Shown piece after piece: positions 36,793 through 45,390 of a stretch of 64,000 nucleotides of DNA (within the stretch, counting starts at the first letter, position 1; every line of letters starts with the position of its first letter). The stretch lies in the NCBI GenBank assembly GCA_030746555.1, contig JASLMK010000078.1:62001-126000 (forward strand), read 5' to 3'. Origin of the DNA: Planctomycetota bacterium (GTDB taxonomy: Bacteria > Planctomycetota > UBA1135 > GCA-002686595). The position numbers were made by a program, and so were the translations under genes. Below the pieces are notes generated by a model. The model was not told the origin of the DNA. It saw nothing but the letters and a program-made list of their open reading frames with translations, and made no database searches.

Positions 36793-38259
36793 GTGACCTC
36801 CGCGAGCACCGGCGCTGTCCATCCCATCCCCCCCGCCCGCTGGCCCGACGCCGCCGAGGCCGCCGGGAGCGCACTCTTCAGCCCGCTCTCCATCGGGCCG
36901 CTGGAGAGCCGCACGAGGACCTGGGTGCCGGCCATGGTGCCCTGGCGGTGCAGCTCCGAGGGACTGGTGGGAGCGGACATCATCGACTGGTACGGACGCT
37001 TCGCCGACGGCAGGCCGGGCGTGCTCGTGGTCGAGGCCACCGGTATCCGCGACGTCCCCAGCGGGCCGCTGATGCGCATCGGCCACGAGCGGTTCGAGGC
37101 CGGACTGGCCGAGCTCGTGGCGGAGGTCCGCAAGCGCTCGGCGGGCGAGACCCTGGTCTTCCTCCAGCTGATCGACTTCCTCGCGGTCAAGCGCCGGCCT
37201 ACCCGGGAGGACTACCTGCGGCGCTTCCTCACGATCACCGATCGCCACCGCGAGGGCCTGGAGCAGGGGGGGACGGACGAGGAAGTGCGGGAGGCCCTCC
37301 TGGCCCTGCCCCACGAGGAGCTGTGCGCCCTGCTCACCGAGCGCGAGGTGCGCGACTTGGAGATGGGCTACCGCGAGACGGTGAACGACACGCACCTACC
37401 ACACATCGCGGACCTGCCGCGTCGTCTTCCGGGCCTGTTCGCGGATGCCGCGCAGCGGGCGCGCGCGGCGGGATTCGACGGCGTCGAGCTGCACCTCGCC
37501 CACGCCTACACGATGGCGTCGTTCCTCTCGCCCCGAAACCGCCGCACCGACGGCTACGGCGGCGACCGGCAGGGTCGCCACCGCCTGCCCCTGGAGGCCC
37601 TGTCCGCCGTGCGCGCGCGGGTCGGCGGCGACCTCGCCGTCGGCTGCCGCATCCTGGGCGACGAGGCGATCGAGGGCGGCGGCCGCATCGACGACGCCTG
37701 CGCTGCGGCCTGCGACCTCGCCGCGGGAGGCATGGACTGGATCTCGGTCTCCAAGGGCGGGAAGTTCGAGGACGCGCGCCAGCCGCGCGTCGGCGAGGCC
37801 GTCTACCCCTACACCGGTCCGAGCGGCCTGGAGTGCATGCCGACCGTGCGCGTGAGCGGCCCGCCGCCCTTCGGCCGCAACCTCCCCCTGGCCCGAGCAG
37901 TCCGCCGCGCCCTGCGGGCCGCCGGCCACGCGATCCCCGTCGTGGGCGCGGGGGGGATGAACTCCTTCGAGCTGTGCGAGCGTGCCCTCTCCGAGGGGGA
38001 CTGCGACCTGGTCGGCGCCGCGCGCCAGTCCCTGGCCGATCCCGACTGGTGGCGCAAGATGGAGCTGGGCCTGGGCACCGACATCCGGCGCTGCGCCTAC
38101 ACGAACTACTGCGAGGGGCTCGACCAGAAGCACGCCCAGGTCACCTGCCGCTTGTGGGACCGGGACTTCTCCGCGCCCGACCCCGGCGGCGGGAAGCCTG
38201 CGCGCTCGTCCGACGGCAAGCGCAGACTCCTGCCCCCGCCCTGGGAGCGCGATGACTGA
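36793..38259 (+). CDS. Old Yellow Enzyme-family FMN oxidoreductase
   Basis: 488 residues. A TIM-barrel NADH:flavin oxidoreductase: '[21 protein letters not shown]' is the FMN-binding N-terminus. '[34 protein letters not shown]', read as overlapping short motifs ([19 protein letters not shown] GYGG), is the canonical central signature. '[17 protein letters not shown]' and '[15 protein letters not shown]' bind the FMN phosphate. A C-terminal '[19 protein letters not shown]' carries Cys residues, but not the full 4Fe-4S spacing of 2,4-dienoyl-CoA reductase. GTG start. 2-Aminobenzoyl-CoA monooxygenase/reductase has a related OYE half, which makes the divergent aromatic-type operon of interest. 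Confidence 0.9.
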   Translation: [488 protein letters not shown]

Positions 38260-38965
38260 GCCCGCTTCCGATCGCGAGCGGTCCTCGGCACCGGCCGGCC
38301 TGAGCGAGAGCGTGCGCGCCTACCTCGCCGCCTCCTACCCGGCCAACCACGCCTACACCGTGAAGGGCGGCCGCTTGCGACCGGGGCGCAAGCTGCGCCG
38401 GCGGTGGCGCAAGATCGCGGCGCTCTACCCGGCGCCGCTCGCGAGCCTCGCGGACCTCTCGAGTAGCAAGGGGTACTTCGTTCTCGAGGCGGCCGGGCGC
38501 GAGGAGTGCGAACGCGCCTTGGGGATCGACGTCCACACCGACGACCTCGACGCGGCCGAATCGGTGCGCGCCCACCTGGCGCTCTCGCGGGCGAGGTTTC
38601 TGCCTCTGCGGCTCGCGGAGCTCGCGGAGCGCATCGACGAGCTGGGCGGTCGGTTCCAAACCGTGCTCTTGATCAACACCTACCCCTACCTCTACTTCGG
38701 GAGCCGCCGCAGCGAGCAGAGCTACCCCGACCACGACGAGCTCTTCGAGCTCCTGCGGTCGGTGTGCGCGGGGAGGCTGATCTTCAGCAATCGCGTGTCC
38801 CTCGAGCGCTGCCCGCGCCACATCCAGGAGCGCGCCCGCGCGCGCGGCTTGGAGGCGGGCTACACCGAGGAGGCGATCCGGCGCGCCGCCCGCTCCCGCT
38901 TCGAGCTGACCGAGCACGGACGGCTGTTGCGCGGCATCCCGCTGTGGACGCTGACGCCGCGCTGA
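38252..38965 (+). CDS. Methyltransferase-like protein (DUF1698-like)
   Basis: 237 residues. The ATG lies within the last codons of the preceding oxidoreductase gene, an 8-bp overlap. A degenerate SAM-binding segment is suggested by 'LADLSSSKGYFVLEAAGREEC' with 'ALGIDVHTDDLDAAESVRA', and 'FQTVLLINTYPYLYFGS' resembles the later strand of Rossmann methyltransferases. The basic N-terminus 'GGRLRPGRKLRRRWRKIAAL' recalls RNA-modifying enzymes of the CmoB-like group. I infer a SAM-dependent methyltransferase with unknown target; no methyltransfer assay-type motif is conclusive. Confidence 0.6.
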   Translation: MTEPASDRERSSAPAGLSESVRAYLAASYPANHAYTVKGGRLRPGRKLRRRWRKIAALYPAPLASLADLSSSKGYFVLEAAGREECERALGIDVHTDDLDAAESVRAHLALSRARFLPLRLAELAERIDELGGRFQTVLLINTYPYLYFGSRRSEQSYPDHDELFELLRSVCAGRLIFSNRVSLERCPRHIQERARARGLEAGYTEEAIRRAARSRFELTEHGRLLRGIPLWTLTPR

Positions 38966-38978
38966 GGCGCAGAGGGGC

Positions 38979-40130
38979 CTACTCGGCGACGTTCCCCGCG
39001 ATCGCCAGGCGCCGGGCGGGCTCGCCGGGCACGTCGGTGGCGAAGCGCACCTGCCCCCGGATGTAGCCGCGATGGCCGCCGCTCGCGCCGGTGAGCACGA
39101 GGGTGTAGCCGCCCTCCGGGGCCGGCCTCGAGGTCACGGTCATCCCCGGCGGCTGGGCGTTGTCCACGCCCAGATCCAACAGCGCGAAGGGCTGGCCGCT
39201 GGCCCGGCTCAGGTGCACCTCATAGCGGAACTCGGCTCCGGGGGTGACCTTCCCCACGGCGAACATGGTCTTGTCGGTGCGCAGGTCCCCGAACACCCGG
39301 GCGTGGGCGTTGAAGCGCACTTCGTGGACGACCTCCTCGTCGCCGGGGGGAACGCGGCCGCGGACGCGGGCGGTGATGTTGCCGACGACCTGGCCCCAGG
39401 GCGCCTTGGCGCCCAGGGTGACCTCCACCGTGCGCGGGCCGGGATTGGTGTCGTCGACGATGGCGACGTCGACGTGCGGGTTGGTGCACTCGATCGACTC
39501 GATGACGAACGAGGGATCCTCGCAGGTCAACGTCGCGCGGCGCTCGTGTTCGCGCCCCATCTCGACCTCGCCGAAGTAGACCAGCTGCGGCTGGACGCGC
39601 ACGAAGGGGCGCACGGTGCAGGTGGCGAGCAGGCGGTGGAACCCGCCATCGAAGGCGGTGGAGTACACGGTCAGGCCCTTGGTCTGCTTCCCCCGCCCCA
39701 GGGGCTCCCACTCCAGCTCCAACCCCGCACCCTCACCGGGCTCGAAGCGCTGCTTGGGGAGGCTCGTCGTCATGCAGCCGCAGGAAGCCTTGACCTTGGT
39801 GATGACGACCGCCTCGCTCCCGACGATCTCGAAGGGGTAGGTGCAGAGCAACGTCTGGGTGTCGGAGACCTCCCCGAAGTCGTGCTGCTCGCTGGCGAAG
39901 CGCACGGCCTGCCCCTCGACCCACTCGGGGTCGACAGCTCGCGCTCGCTCCCCGCCCCCTCCCGCCCGGACCGCGAGGGGCGCCGCCGGGTCGGTCGCGC
40001 TCGGCCCTCCTCCCTCGGCTCGGGGAGCCGACCGATCGGGCTGGAGCGGGGCTTTGCCGCCGCCCTCGCCGCAAGCGGGGAAGGCGGAGACGACCAGGGC
40101 CGCGAGGAGGAATCCCAGGAGCGAGCGCAT
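38979..40130 (-). CDS. DUF1573 lipoprotein
   Basis: 383 residues. The signal peptide 'MRSLLGFLLAALVVSAFPAC' ends in a lipobox with the acylated Cys20, so the protein is membrane-anchored. The DUF1573 (HYDIN/ASH-like) domain begins 'HDFGEVSDTQTLLCTYPFEIVG' — split as DFGEV and TYPFEI — and has its hallmark 'VKASCGCMTTSLPKQ'. Further Ig-like beta domains follow ('YFGEVEMGREHERRATLTC'). DUF1573 proteins are abundant in Planctomycetota and Bacteroidota; their function is not established. It is convergent with the methyltransferase-like gene and divergent from arsR. Confidence 0.88.
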   Translation of the reverse strand: MRSLLGFLLAALVVSAFPACGEGGGKAPLQPDRSAPRAEGGGPSATDPAAPLAVRAGGGGERARAVDPEWVEGQAVRFASEQHDFGEVSDTQTLLCTYPFEIVGSEAVVITKVKASCGCMTTSLPKQRFEPGEGAGLELEWEPLGRGKQTKGLTVYSTAFDGGFHRLLATCTVRPFVRVQPQLVYFGEVEMGREHERRATLTCEDPSFVIESIECTNPHVDVAIVDDTNPGPRTVEVTLGAKAPWGQVVGNITARVRGRVPPGDEEVVHEVRFNAHARVFGDLRTDKTMFAVGKVTPGAEFRYEVHLSRASGQPFALLDLGVDNAQPPGMTVTSRPAPEGGYTLVLTGASGGHRGYIRGQVRFATDVPGEPARRLAIAGNVAE

Positions 40131-40251
40131 GCCAGAGTTTCGGCCAAGCGTGGCCGCCAGCGCCAGCCGGATTCGGCCCACGTCTCCTCGCGCCGCGCCG
40201 CGTTCGGGGGCCGGGCGCCTCGCGAGCGGGGTTCGACGGCCGCTTATATTT

Positions 40252-40271
40252 GCATTCATGCGCATTTATGC
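40252..40271 (+). promoter_or_regulatory. Candidate ArsR operator
   Basis: GCATTCATGCGCATTTATGC is an imperfect 20-bp dyad centred on ATGCGCAT, with GCAT/ATGC arms. It sits in an unusually AT-rich patch 15 bp upstream of the arsR start. Position, symmetry and composition match operators bound by ArsR/SmtB repressors, so arsR and arsM are probably induced by arsenite. Confidence 0.6.
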
Positions 40272-40286
40272 TATGAAGAGCCGGTC

Positions 40287-40634
40287 GTGAACAGCCGTCC
40301 TCGCGATCTCCGCCGCCTGTTCCGGCCCCGGTGGTTTCGCGCCCTGGGCGACCCCACACGCCTGGCGATCCTGGGTCGCCTGGTCTCCCTCGGGGAGCCG
40401 TCCACGGTCTCGGAGACCGCGAGCTGCTGCGGCGTCCACCTCTCCGGCGTCTCGCGCCACCTCGCCGTCCTGCGGGACGCGGGGATGGTGACCGCGCGGC
40501 GCCGGGGCCGAGAGGTCTACTACGAGTTCGACCGCGACAAGGTGACCCGCACCCTGCGGGACCTCGCTGACGCCCTCGACGCCCATGACCGGCGCCCTTC
40601 CTCTCCGCCGCCCTCCACGACCGACAAGCAGTGA
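40287..40634 (+). CDS. arsR: ArsR-family transcriptional repressor
   Basis: 115 residues, winged helix-turn-helix. 'FRALGDPTRLAILGRLVSLGE' opens the domain; the recognition helix region is 'SCCGVHLSGVSRHLAVLRDAG', and the wing is 'VTARRRGREVYYEFD'. A Cys pair ('SCCG') near the recognition helix could bind As(III), comparable to but not identical with the CVC motif of E. coli ArsR. The GTG start at 40287 follows AGAG. It precedes the arsenite methyltransferase gene without a gap and is preceded by a dyad operator, so autoregulation of both genes is likely. Confidence 0.92.
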   Translation: MNSRPRDLRRLFRPRWFRALGDPTRLAILGRLVSLGEPSTVSETASCCGVHLSGVSRHLAVLRDAGMVTARRRGREVYYEFDRDKVTRTLRDLADALDAHDRRPSSPPPSTTDKQ

Positions 40635-40636
40635 CG

Positions 40637-41455
40637 ATGACGAACGAGGAGTCGATCCACGACACGGTCTCGGCCGCCTACGCCTCCGCCCTGGAGCGCA
40701 CCCGGGGCGGCGCGTGCCCGACCACGGCCACCTTGGTGTCGGGCCTGACCGACCTCGCCGGCTACCGGGAGGAGCGCGGGCGCCACGCCGAGGCCGCCGC
40801 GAGCTCGTTCGGCTGCGGCCACCCGCTCTCCTTCGCGAGCGTCGGAGAGGGTGACACCGTGCTCGACCTGGGGTGCGGCGCGGGGCTGGACCTGTTGATC
40901 GCCGCCGAGAAGGTCGGGCCGACCGGGAAGGTGATCGGCGTCGACATGACCACGGCCATGGTCGAAGAGGCGCGCGCCCACGCCGAGGGGGCCGGGTTCG
41001 CCGACCGCGTGGAGGTGCGCGAGGGCCTGATCGAGGAGCTCCCCGTCGAGGACGGGTGCGTGGACCACGTGATCTCCAACTGCGTCATCAACCTCTCACC
41101 GGACAAGGAGCGCGTGTTCGCCGAGCTGGCCCGGGTCCTCGCTGCGGGCGGGCGCTTCGCGATCTCCGACCTGGTCGTCGAGCGCCTGCCCAGTTGGATC
41201 CGCATGGTTCCCCAGGCCTACGCCGCCTGCGTCAGCGGGGCGATCGGCGAGGAGGCCTACCTCGCGGGCCTGCGGGCGGCCGGCCTGGAAGACGTCACGG
41301 TGATCGACCGTCTCGTCTACACCGTCGAGCAGATCGAGGCGCTGGGCGGCGAGCTCCTCGAGCGCGTCCCCGTCCCGCGCATGGTCGTCCGCATGGGCCT
41401 GAAGTCCGTCGCCGGGCAGGTCTGGAGCGCCCGCATCACCGGCCGGCGGCCGTAG
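40637..41455 (+). CDS. arsM: Arsenite S-adenosylmethionine methyltransferase
   Basis: 272 residues. It methylates As(III) with SAM to mono-, di- and trimethyl arsenicals. The SAM motif is 'VLDLGCGAGLDLLIAAEKVG'. All three arsenic-binding cysteines are present: C60 in 'SFGCGHPLSF', C149 in 'HVISNCVINLSPDKERVF', and C198 in 'AYAACVSGAIGEEAY'. The ATG at 40637 is chosen; a GTG two codons earlier would overlap the arsR stop as GTGA and is equally possible. No efflux pump or arsenate reductase is nearby. Confidence 0.94.
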   Translation: MTNEESIHDTVSAAYASALERTRGGACPTTATLVSGLTDLAGYREERGRHAEAAASSFGCGHPLSFASVGEGDTVLDLGCGAGLDLLIAAEKVGPTGKVIGVDMTTAMVEEARAHAEGAGFADRVEVREGLIEELPVEDGCVDHVISNCVINLSPDKERVFAELARVLAAGGRFAISDLVVERLPSWIRMVPQAYAACVSGAIGEEAYLAGLRAAGLEDVTVIDRLVYTVEQIEALGGELLERVPVPRMVVRMGLKSVAGQVWSARITGRRP

Positions 41456-41486
41456 GCGGGCGCCTTCGAGGGGCCGCGCGGGTCCG

Positions 41487-42830
41487 TCACCAGCGCGGCT
41501 GGGAGAGCTGCTCGCTCCATGCGCCCCAGTGGGCGCCGAGCGCCGCCACGCGCTGGGGGTGATCGGCCGCGAGGTCTGTCGTCTCCCCCGGGTCGATCCC
41601 CAGGTCGAAGAGGAGCGTCGGACCGTTCCCCTTGCGGACGAGCTTCCAGTCCCCGCTCCGGATCGCCAGGTTGTCCCCGCGCCTCCAGAGCAGCACGTCG
41701 TGCGGTCGCCCGGCACGCCGACCGGCCAGGAACGGCACGAGGTCCACGCCGTCGAGGTTCGCGGGCGCTTCCTCGGCTCCCGCCGCAGCGAGGGCCGTGG
41801 CGAAGACATCGAGGGTGCTGACCGGCAGGTCGTAGATCGCGCCGGCAGGCAGGCGCTCGGGCCAACGCACCAGGAAGGGGATGCGGATCCCGCCCTCGAA
41901 GGGCGAGCCCTTGCGGCCGCGGAGCGAGCCGTTGTCCGACGCGTTGTTCGTGGCGCCGCCGTTGTCGTTGAGGAAGAACAGCACGGTGTTCCGCTCCAAG
42001 TCGAGCTCGCGCAACCTCTCGAGGACGGCGCCCACGGCCCGATCGAGGGAGCGGGTCATCGCCAACAGCTTGCGGCGCTTGGGCTTCGCCCCCTCCGCCA
42101 CGGCCTCCAGGTCTGCTTCGGTGGCGTGCATCGGCGTGTGCACGGCGTTGAACGAGAGGTAGAGGAAGAACGGGCGCTCGGCGTGCTCGGTGATGTACGC
42201 CGCGGCCTGCGCGCCAAGCTCGTCGGTCATGTAGTCGAACTCCTCGGCCACCGGCTCGCGGTCGCGCAGCAGGCGATTGAGGCGCGTCCCCTCGATCGCT
42301 CGATAGCTGCGGGCGCCCTGCAGGAACCCGTAGTAGTCGTCGAAACCGCGAGAGAGCGGGTGGAAGTGCGGCGCATAGCCCAGGTGCCACTTGCCCAAGG
42401 CGATCGTCCGGTAGCCCACGGCGCGCAGGGCGTCGGCCAGGGTGACCTCCTCCACCGGCAGGCCGTTCGTCTCGCTGTAGGCGGGCGGGATGTTGCGGTC
42501 GTGGCCGAAGCGCTGCTGGTAGCGACCGGTCAACAGCCCGGCGCGCGAGGGGCTGCAGACCGAGGCGCTCACGTAGCCGTTCGTGCAGCGCACGCCGCCC
42601 GCGGCGATCGAGTCGATGTGGGGGGTGGCCGCCTCCCCGCTTCCCTGGAAGGAGAAGTCCGCGTAGCCCGCGTCGTCGGAGAGGATCACGATCACGTTCG
42701 GCGGGCGCTGGCCGACCGGGTCCGGACCGTGCGACCACGGCGAGGCGCTCGCGGCGCCTTGCAGGACGACCGCGAGAGCGAGAGCGCGGGCCGCGCGATC
42801 AGCGGCTCTCCAGGTTCCTCGCTCGCTCAT
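41487..42830 (-). CDS. Secreted type I sulfatase
   Basis: 447 residues. A signal peptide region precedes 'RPPNVIVILSDDAGYADFSFQG', the first metal-binding segment. C92 in 'VCSPSRAGLLTGRY' is the residue converted to formylglycine (C-x-P-S-R). 'GKWHLGYAPHFHPLSRGFDDYYGFL' and 'FFLNDNGG' complete the active site. It probably removes sulfate esters from extracellular sugars. The ATG at 42830 has GGAGGAG six bases away. It overlaps the upstream sulfatase-sialidase gene by 32 bp, so the two are probably translated together. Confidence 0.95.
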   Translation of the reverse strand: MSERGTWRAADRAARALALAVVLQGAASASPWSHGPDPVGQRPPNVIVILSDDAGYADFSFQGSGEAATPHIDSIAAGGVRCTNGYVSASVCSPSRAGLLTGRYQQRFGHDRNIPPAYSETNGLPVEEVTLADALRAVGYRTIALGKWHLGYAPHFHPLSRGFDDYYGFLQGARSYRAIEGTRLNRLLRDREPVAEEFDYMTDELGAQAAAYITEHAERPFFLYLSFNAVHTPMHATEADLEAVAEGAKPKRRKLLAMTRSLDRAVGAVLERLRELDLERNTVLFFLNDNGGATNNASDNGSLRGRKGSPFEGGIRIPFLVRWPERLPAGAIYDLPVSTLDVFATALAAAGAEEAPANLDGVDLVPFLAGRRAGRPHDVLLWRRGDNLAIRSGDWKLVRKGNGPTLLFDLGIDPGETTDLAADHPQRVAALGAHWGAWSEQLSQPRW

Positions 42831-45297
42831 CAAGCTCCTCCAGGCGTAGGCGTACGCTCACGACGAAGGGACTCTCGCCCGCCACCCAATGGCCGTAGGT
42901 CGTGGTCACGAAGGTACCGTCGGGGAGCAGCTCCACACCCGGATAGGCGCAGTCCCAGCGGTGGTGGTTGTCCATCAGCCGCACGCGGTACTGGCCCTGG
43001 GTTCCCTCGACGATGTCTGCGTAGGTCCCCACCCAACCAACCCAGTCACCCTTGGTCGGGCTCTCGTGGGTCGTGTCCCGAAACGAGAGGAACAGCCGGC
43101 CGTCGGGAGCGTAGCGGCCGGTGTGGCGGTCTCCAGTCAGGGAGGCCGGGAGCTCTCGTGGCGCACTCCAGGTGTGCGCTTCATCGTCGGAGAACATCAC
43201 GTGGGAGTTCTTCCTGCGGCGGTTCTCGCGCAACAAGACCGCCATCTGCTTGCCGTCGGGCGAACGCACGAGCCCCGGCTCGCAGAGGTGGATCCCCTCG
43301 TCGGCGAAGAGCTCCCGCGGTTCGCTCCAGGTCAGGCCGCCGTCGGACGAGCGGATCTGGAACAGGCGCATGAACCCGTCGGTCTTCCCGCCGCCGCGCA
43401 AGAAACGGCCGTCGTCGTGGAACATCGCCAGGTAGTCACCGTCGGCGAGGCGCTCGACGCATCCCATGGCCACGATCCCGCCGTAGTCGCCGATGGGCTC
43501 CAGCTCGGACCAGCTCTCGCCGTCGTCCTCGGAGACGGCCATGCGGATCGGGTAGAGCCCCGAGAAGAGAATCAGGCGCTTGGTTCCCTCGCGATCGACG
43601 ACGCGGTGGATGGTGGGCGTCTCCTTGCTCGTCGCCCAGCTCTGGGGCACCGCCAGCCGCTCCGACCAGGTCCGGCCCCCGTCGCTGCTGCGCTTCATCA
43701 TGATCGGCCCGCGCCCGTGTCCCTTGGGGTACACGGCGATCATCGTCGCGCCGTCCTCCAACAGGACGGTCGTGGGGTGCCCGAGGTACTGGCCCTCCTC
43801 ACGATCGACGACGACCTGGCGCTCGCTCTCGTCGGCGAGATCGATGAGCGGGATGGAGTAGCCGCGGGAGACCGGCGGGGGCGGGTCCTCGACCTCGCCG
43901 CCAAAGCGCGGGTTGCGCTCGACGGGCACGGGCGCCCCCACCGACTCGCGCCAGCTCACGAGTCGGGCGCGCAGGGCCGCGGCGCGCTCGGGCATGGCGG
44001 CGGCCAGGTCCTCGCTCTCGCCGGGATCGTCCTGGAGGTCGAAGAGCTCGGTTCGACCGTCCTCGAAGAACTCCAGGAGCTTGTAGCGACCGGCGCGGAC
44101 AGCCCCGGACGGCGTCGTCCGCCAGCGACCCTGGTTCGCCGCGTAGGCCTCGAGGTAGACGGGAAAGTGCCAGAAGATCGCCTCGCGCTCCAGCCCCGCC
44201 GCGCCCTCCAGCAGACCCGCCAGGCTCTCACCGTCGAGGGCGGCCCCCTCGGGCGCCTCGACGCCCGCCAGCTCGAGGAAGGTGGGGTAGACGTCGACGC
44301 CGATCACCGGGACGTCGCAAGTCGAACCCGACTCGATCCTCCCGGGCCAGCGCGCGATCAGCGGCTCGCGGATGCCCCCCTCGTACAGCATGCCCTTGGA
44401 ACCGCGCAGGGGACTGCGCGCGGTGTACTTCGCGTGGCCGCCGTTGTCCGAGAACAGCAAGACCAGCGTCTGTTCGGCCAGCCCAAGCGCGTCGAGGCCG
44501 TCGAGCAGGCGACCGACGTTCGCGTCCAGCGCCTCGATCATCGCCGCGTAGCGCGGGTGACCCCCCTCACCGCCCGCCGCCTCGCGCGCCGCGGCCGCGA
44601 GCTCGTGGCGCTCGATCGCCTCGGCCGGGGCCTGGACCGGCGTGTGCACGGCGAAGTGGGAGAGATAGAGGAAGAACGGCTCCTCGCGGTGGGCGCGTAC
44701 GAACTCCAGAGCTTCGTCCGTCAGCCGGTCGGTCAGGTACTCGCCGTCGGGCCCGTCGGGGAGCCGCGGATGGCCGTAGGGGCTGAAGTAGGTGGCCGGG
44801 TGCCCCTTGCGATCCCCGCCGAAGCTCACGTCGAAGCCCTGGCTGCGCGGGTCGTCACCGAGGTGCCACTTGCCCACGCAGGCGGAGGCGTAGCCCGCCT
44901 CGCCGAGGGCCTCGGCCAGGGTCACGACGCCATCGGGCAGCACCTTGGTGTTGGGGGTGGGCACGAGCCGCCGGTAGGCGGCCTTTCCGCGCGCGGAGCT
45001 GTTCACCGTGTACACGCCGTGGCGCGGCGAGTACTGGCCCGAAACCAAGCAGGCGCGGGTCGGCGCGCAGTTGGGCGCGTTGGCGTAGGCGGCGGTGAAG
45101 CGCATGCCCTCGGCAGCCATGCGGTCGATGCGCGGCGTCTGGTACGGTGCGCTCCCGTAACAGCCGACGTCCCCCCAACCGAGGTCATCGAGCAGGATGA
45201 AGACGAAGTTGGGACGCTCCTGCGCGGCCCGAGCCCCGGCCGCCGCGGCGACCAAGCAGGATAGGAGCAGCGCCAGCCTGGAAGGGGTGAAGCTCAT
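42799..45297 (-). CDS. Sulfatase fused to a sialidase-like (BNR) propeller
   Basis: 832 residues with signal peptide 'LALLLSCLVAAAAGARAAQ'. Residues ~27-470 are a type I sulfatase: 'FVFILLDDLGWGDVGCYG', formylglycine Cys77 in 'NCAPTRACLVSGQY', 'GKWHLGDDPRSQGFDVSFGG' and 'LLFSDNGGHAKYT'. Residues ~490-820 are a six-bladed sialidase-type propeller with Asp boxes 'SSDGGRTWSE', 'SEDDGESWSE', 'SSDGGLTWSE' and 'SDDEAHTWSA'. The two activities in one exported chain suggest desulfation coupled to glycosidic cleavage or binding of a sulfated, acidic glycan. Sialic-acid specificity cannot be shown from the Asp boxes. Confidence 0.92.
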   Translation of the reverse strand: MSFTPSRLALLLSCLVAAAAGARAAQERPNFVFILLDDLGWGDVGCYGSAPYQTPRIDRMAAEGMRFTAAYANAPNCAPTRACLVSGQYSPRHGVYTVNSSARGKAAYRRLVPTPNTKVLPDGVVTLAEALGEAGYASACVGKWHLGDDPRSQGFDVSFGGDRKGHPATYFSPYGHPRLPDGPDGEYLTDRLTDEALEFVRAHREEPFFLYLSHFAVHTPVQAPAEAIERHELAAAAREAAGGEGGHPRYAAMIEALDANVGRLLDGLDALGLAEQTLVLLFSDNGGHAKYTARSPLRGSKGMLYEGGIREPLIARWPGRIESGSTCDVPVIGVDVYPTFLELAGVEAPEGAALDGESLAGLLEGAAGLEREAIFWHFPVYLEAYAANQGRWRTTPSGAVRAGRYKLLEFFEDGRTELFDLQDDPGESEDLAAAMPERAAALRARLVSWRESVGAPVPVERNPRFGGEVEDPPPPVSRGYSIPLIDLADESERQVVVDREEGQYLGHPTTVLLEDGATMIAVYPKGHGRGPIMMKRSSDGGRTWSERLAVPQSWATSKETPTIHRVVDREGTKRLILFSGLYPIRMAVSEDDGESWSELEPIGDYGGIVAMGCVERLADGDYLAMFHDDGRFLRGGGKTDGFMRLFQIRSSDGGLTWSEPRELFADEGIHLCEPGLVRSPDGKQMAVLLRENRRRKNSHVMFSDDEAHTWSAPRELPASLTGDRHTGRYAPDGRLFLSFRDTTHESPTKGDWVGWVGTYADIVEGTQGQYRVRLMDNHHRWDCAYPGVELLPDGTFVTTTYGHWVAGESPFVVSVRLRLEELDERARNLESR

Positions 45298-45390
45298 CGG
45301 TGGCCCGGCTCGCAGGGACGGCGGGACGGCGGGCCATCCTACACGCCCGCGCGACCGGGCGCAGGCGGCGGCCGATCGGGGAGGGTCCGA

